This document shows, one piece after another, positions 6,181-8,438 of a DNA stretch of 8,438 bases. This stretch comes from Bacillota bacterium. Its GTDB lineage: Bacteria; Bacillota; Clostridia; Acetivibrionales; DSM-2933. The stretch lies in contig JAEZNF010000123.1 of the NCBI GenBank assembly GCA_023441845.1, positions 1-8,438 of the forward strand, written 5' to 3'. The position numbers and the translations under genes are program-made. How positions within the stretch are numbered: the first letter of the stretch is position 1; each line of letters opens with the position of its first letter. The notes beneath the pieces are model-generated. The model made no database searches, was not told the origin of the DNA, and worked only from the letters and a program-made list of their open reading frames with translations.

Positions 6181-6729
6181 TTGTTTGACGAAAAGGAAGT
6201 CATAGAAAAGGTACTGTCCGGTGATGTGGACAGTTTCAGGCAAATTGTTGATACGTATCAAGGCCTTGTCTATTCAATTTGCCTTAATATGACCGGTGAC
6301 AGGTTTGAAGCAGAAAACATAGCACAGGATACCTTTTTAAAGGTTTACGGCTCTCTCTCCAGGTATCAATACAAGGGCTTTAAAACATGGATTTGCAGGA
6401 TTGCCGCCAACAGCTGTATTGATTATAAAAGGCGTATGGCTAAACTCCATGAGGATACGGTACCTCCGGACCAACTGGTTGAATTGGAAGACGGATTTTC
6501 TCCTACTGTCGAGGACCTGGTAATTACCAGAGAAGAAGTAAGTACAGTCAGAAATATGTGCGACAGTTTACCTGATATTTATAAAGCGGTGGTAATCCAA
6601 TATTACATAAAGTCCAAAAGCGTCCGGCAAATTGCCCATGAAGAAGGACTGAATGAAAAAACAGTTGAGACCAGACTTTACAGGGCATTGAAAATCCTGG
6701 GACAAAAGTGGAAGGAGGGATATGGATGA
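6181..6729 (+). CDS. ECF-family RNA polymerase sigma factor
   Basis: A 182-residue cytoplasmic sigma factor of the extracytoplasmic-function type, which directs RNA polymerase to a small stress regulon. Region 2 spans about residues 18-85. It includes the A-E-N-I-A-Q-D-T-F core-binding and -10 segment at 44-52 and the W-I-C-R-I-A-A-N-S-C-I-D-Y-K-R-R end at 70-85. After an acidic linker, region 4 spans about 120-174. It includes L-P-D-I-Y-K-A-V and a helix-turn-helix (S-V-R-Q-I-A...V-E-T-R-L-Y-R-A at 147-169) that reads the -35 element. Regions 1 and 3 are absent, as expected. Translation starts at TTG, fixed by GGAGG and an upstream in-frame stop. The stop codon overlaps the ATG of the anti-sigma gene (ATGA), indicating translational coupling. 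Family membership is certain; the exact ECF subgroup and signal are not determined here. Confidence 0.95.
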   Translation: MFDEKEVIEKVLSGDVDSFRQIVDTYQGLVYSICLNMTGDRFEAENIAQDTFLKVYGSLSRYQYKGFKTWICRIAANSCIDYKRRMAKLHEDTVPPDQLVELEDGFSPTVEDLVITREEVSTVRNMCDSLPDIYKAVVIQYYIKSKSVRQIAHEEGLNEKTVETRLYRALKILGQKWKEGYG

Positions 6730-7205
6730 GGCACTATGACTCTAATGCATGGAAGGATTATGTGAAAGGAACCATCGGAAATTTTGATAAAAGCTTGATG
6801 GAACAGCACATGCTGCTTTGCGACAGGTGCATGGAGGAATACATTAACGCTGTTGAAACTTCCGGTATGATTGAAACAGCCCCGGCCTCTCTTGCAGACA
6901 ATGTAATGGCAGCAGTAAAGCCAGAGGTTGAAAAAGCAGTAAAGAATACCGGACGCAAACCATATACCATTCCTCTGCTGAAATATGCAGCCGCCGCTTC
7001 TATAGCATTGCTGCTATGGAAGTTCGGGATATTTACAAACTTAAGTACAGGGATGTTAAAAGCGGACGAAAGGCCCCAAAGGGATTCAATTTTCGAAACA
7101 GCTTTAGGAAGCGGTTTCGGAGATAAAATGGTTGACGGAATTAACGGCATGTTTGATTTTATAACAGTGAAGGGAGAGAATTTATTCAATGAGAAGAAAA
7201 AATAG
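6726..7205 (+). CDS. Membrane-anchored zinc-finger anti-sigma factor
   Basis: A 159-residue protein starting at ATG 6726, with AAGGAGGG (6712-6719) upstream and a 4-base ATGA overlap with the sigma gene. A GTG at 6708 in the same frame lies upstream of that ribosome binding site and is rejected. The N-terminal part carries H28-x3-C32-x2-C35, the core of the ZAS (zf-HC2) anti-sigma fold, which binds zinc and occludes the sigma factor. One short hydrophobic segment at about 84-103, containing an alanine run, is the likely membrane span. The ZAS part would then be cytoplasmic and residues 104-159 outside. The outer part has no recognised sensor domain. It is probably cleaved or otherwise switched off by an envelope signal, as for other ZAS anti-sigmas; no protease gene is seen nearby. 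Identity is well supported by motif and position immediately after the ECF gene. Confidence 0.88.
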   Translation: MRHYDSNAWKDYVKGTIGNFDKSLMEQHMLLCDRCMEEYINAVETSGMIETAPASLADNVMAAVKPEVEKAVKNTGRKPYTIPLLKYAAAASIALLLWKFGIFTNLSTGMLKADERPQRDSIFETALGSGFGDKMVDGINGMFDFITVKGENLFNEKKK

Positions 7206-7674
7206 TTTTTTAACTTTTGTGTTTTCACTTTTGCCGGGAGCAGGGCAAATGTATATGGGGTTTATGAAGCAGGGCATGACAACCATGTTTATATTCTTCA
7301 TAACAATTTTTCTGGCTGACTTTTTCAGGGTCTCGTTTGTTCTGGCAATACTGCCTGTAATCTGGTGTTACGGATTTTTTGATACCTTTAACAAAGCAGG
7401 TCTTTCCCCTGAAGAGTTTGCAGCCTTAGAGGACAGGAGCATATTTGAAAAGTTCCTGGCAGACAGCTTTTCTTTTGCTCGCAAGCACTTCTGGCTTGGT
7501 GTAATCCTTATATCTCTCGGTATACTCCTGCTTTTAGATAATCTTCTCCTTCCCCAGCTTCAAAGGATGAATATACTGGATTATTATATGGCAAGGGATT
7601 TTTTAAGAACCGTTGTTGCAGCAGCAGCTCTTATCGGGCTTGGATTTAAAATGATAAAAGGCAAAAAAGTATAA
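7189..7674 (+). CDS. Small polytopic membrane protein with TM2-like and LiaF-like (DUF5668-type) segments
   Basis: A 161-residue membrane protein. Its ATG at 7189 overlaps the end of the anti-sigma gene by 17 bases in another frame, with AGGGAGAG (7171-7178) as a somewhat distant ribosome binding site. It begins F-S-L-L-P-G-A-G-Q-M-Y-M-G (12-24), resembling the P-G-x-G-x-x-Y-x-G turn of TM2-type proteins. Two membrane segments follow at about 30-46 and 48-65. After a charged loop comes W-L-G-V-I-L-I-S-L-G-I-L-L-L-L-D-N-L (102-119), typical of the DUF5668/LiaI-LiaF-like transmembrane region. A last segment is at about 141-156, followed by a lysine-rich tail (K-G-K-K-V). Four membrane spans are expected. 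Its place directly after an ECF/anti-sigma pair suggests an envelope-stress output or an accessory of the sensing complex; the molecular role is unknown. Confidence 0.8.
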   Translation: MRRKNSFLTFVFSLLPGAGQMYMGFMKQGMTTMFIFFITIFLADFFRVSFVLAILPVIWCYGFFDTFNKAGLSPEEFAALEDRSIFEKFLADSFSFARKHFWLGVILISLGILLLLDNLLLPQLQRMNILDYYMARDFLRTVVAAAALIGLGFKMIKGKKV

Positions 7675-7701
7675 AGTTGATTTTAAAGGGAGGTTATACT
7701 A

Positions 7702-8438
7702 ATGCGAAGTTGGCGTGCAGGTACTCTAACACTTGGAATAATCCTGGTGGTTTCGGGAGTAACCATGGTGATAAGCAAGGTGTCCGGAGCGTTTACAATC
7801 TTTGAGGTGGCATTATGGTGGCCCGTCGTGCTTATCCTCCTCGGATGCGAAATACTGGTGGCTCTCCGTTTTTCGGATGAAAAGCCTTCAAAAGTGAAAT
7901 ATGACGGGGGAAGCATTTTCCTGATGACATTGATATTGATATTTACAATTGGAATTTCAGCGGTTACATTTGCCGCACATTTAGTCCCCGGCGGTACAGA
8001 TACCATAAAAAATGCCGTGTTTAATGAAACTGCCGCGGTAAAAAAGAGTCATACCCTTAATTCTCAAACCATCAAGCTGGATAACAATATAGGCGGAGAC
8101 ATAAGCATAAGCCCATATGACGGGAACGAAGCAATTATTGATGCGGTTGTTACCGTACATAACATGACCAACGAAATACTTAAACAAAAGAAAGATGAGA
8201 TTATTTCAGTTAATAAGGAAAGCGGCCTCATCTCTACCATACAGCCGGAGTATTCTTCACACATGCATGATATCAGGGTGAATTTCAGCATAAAAATACC
8301 CAGCGGTAAAAATATTGAAATAAAAAATCAAAAAGGTACTGTCAGTATTTCCGGCACACATTGCAATATTGCCGTTGATAATAAGACAGGAAATATTGTG
8401 GCTGCTAATTGCAGCGGCAGTATAACGGTTGGCAGCAG
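7702..8438 (+). CDS. LiaF-like membrane protein with DUF4097 extracytoplasmic domain (partial, runs off the window)
   Basis: An open frame from ATG 7702, with GGGAGG (7688-7693) 8 bases upstream, and no stop before the window ends. It gives 245 codons and is incomplete at its C-terminus. Three membrane segments lie at about 7-25, 36-56 and 71-91. The second includes W-W-P-V-V-L-I-L-L-G-C-E-I-L (39-52), the signature of the LiaI/LiaF-like transmembrane region. From about residue 118 the protein becomes a regular beta-rich extracytoplasmic domain, with short repeating strands such as I-G-G-D-I-S-I-S, K-G-T-V-S-I-S-G and T-G-N-I-V-A-A-N. This matches the DUF4097 (putative adhesin) beta-helix type found in Bacillus LiaG and YvlB. 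It starts 27 bases after the previous gene and is probably in the same operon. Function is inferred: an envelope-stress response protein, probably acting at the outer face of the membrane. Confidence 0.85.
   Translation, partial: MRSWRAGTLTLGIILVVSGVTMVISKVSGAFTIFEVALWWPVVLILLGCEILVALRFSDEKPSKVKYDGGSIFLMTLILIFTIGISAVTFAAHLVPGGTDTIKNAVFNETAAVKKSHTLNSQTIKLDNNIGGDISISPYDGNEAIIDAVVTVHNMTNEILKQKKDEIISVNKESGLISTIQPEYSSHMHDIRVNFSIKIPSGKNIEIKNQKGTVSISGTHCNIAVDNKTGNIVAANCSGSITVGS

Noticed and set aside
6708..6725. Longer anti-sigma factor starting at GTG 6708
   Set aside because: The GTG lies before the AAGGAGGG site, which is correctly spaced for ATG 6726 that overlaps the sigma stop codon.
6758..7228. 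156-codon open frame on the minus strand across the anti-sigma gene
   Set aside because: It is antisense to a gene with clear ZAS motif, ribosome binding site and coupling; it is a shadow of that gene's codon use.

Overview
The window looks like chromosomal DNA from a low-GC, Gram-positive clostridial bacterium. Supporting signs are strong GGAGG-type ribosome binding sites, a TTG start, A/T-rich intergenic DNA, an exported protein with a copper amine oxidase N-terminal (CuAO-N) domain, WG repeats joined to a DUF4163/DUF3298-type domain, and an ECF sigma/zinc-finger anti-sigma pair followed by LiaF-like membrane proteins. The codon use and protein types would fit the Ruminiclostridium/Acetivibrio area, but that placement is an inference from overall impression only. 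No mobile element, CRISPR array, tRNA or rRNA was seen.

Layout. (1) 84-2276 (+): a secreted 730-residue protein with an N-terminal CuAO-N domain and a long unrecognised beta-rich remainder. (2) 2277-2531: convergent intergenic space with a perfect 14-bp hairpin. (3) 2532-4406 (-): an exported WG-repeat protein with a C-terminal RsiV/PdaC-like domain. (4) 4407-4758: A/T-rich spacer with an isolated GC-rich inverted repeat and a weak hairpin behind the next gene. (5) 4759-5724 (-): a Gfo/Idh/MocA-type NAD(P)-dependent oxidoreductase. (6) 5725-6180: a 456-bp divergent intergenic region with no gene. It holds a convincing minus-strand intrinsic terminator preceded by further RNA structure, a perfect TTTGACAA/TTGTCAAA palindrome, several promoter-like hexamers and an ECF-like promoter. 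(7) 6181 to the window end (+): a tight operon of ECF sigma factor, membrane-bound zinc-finger anti-sigma factor, small polytopic membrane protein and LiaF/DUF4097-type protein. The last gene runs off the end.

How it fits together. The right-hand operon has the architecture of a cell-envelope stress module. The sigma factor is probably held by its membrane-anchored anti-sigma partner and released by an envelope signal. It would then transcribe its own operon from the CGTC-containing promoter just upstream, and so raise the two downstream membrane proteins. Those resemble proteins of the Bacillus lia and yvl envelope-stress loci. The left-hand genes encode two exported proteins and a cytoplasmic sugar-type dehydrogenase; nothing in the sequence ties them to one pathway. 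The least explained part of the window is the 5853-5997 minus-strand structured region, a candidate attenuator leader or small RNA.
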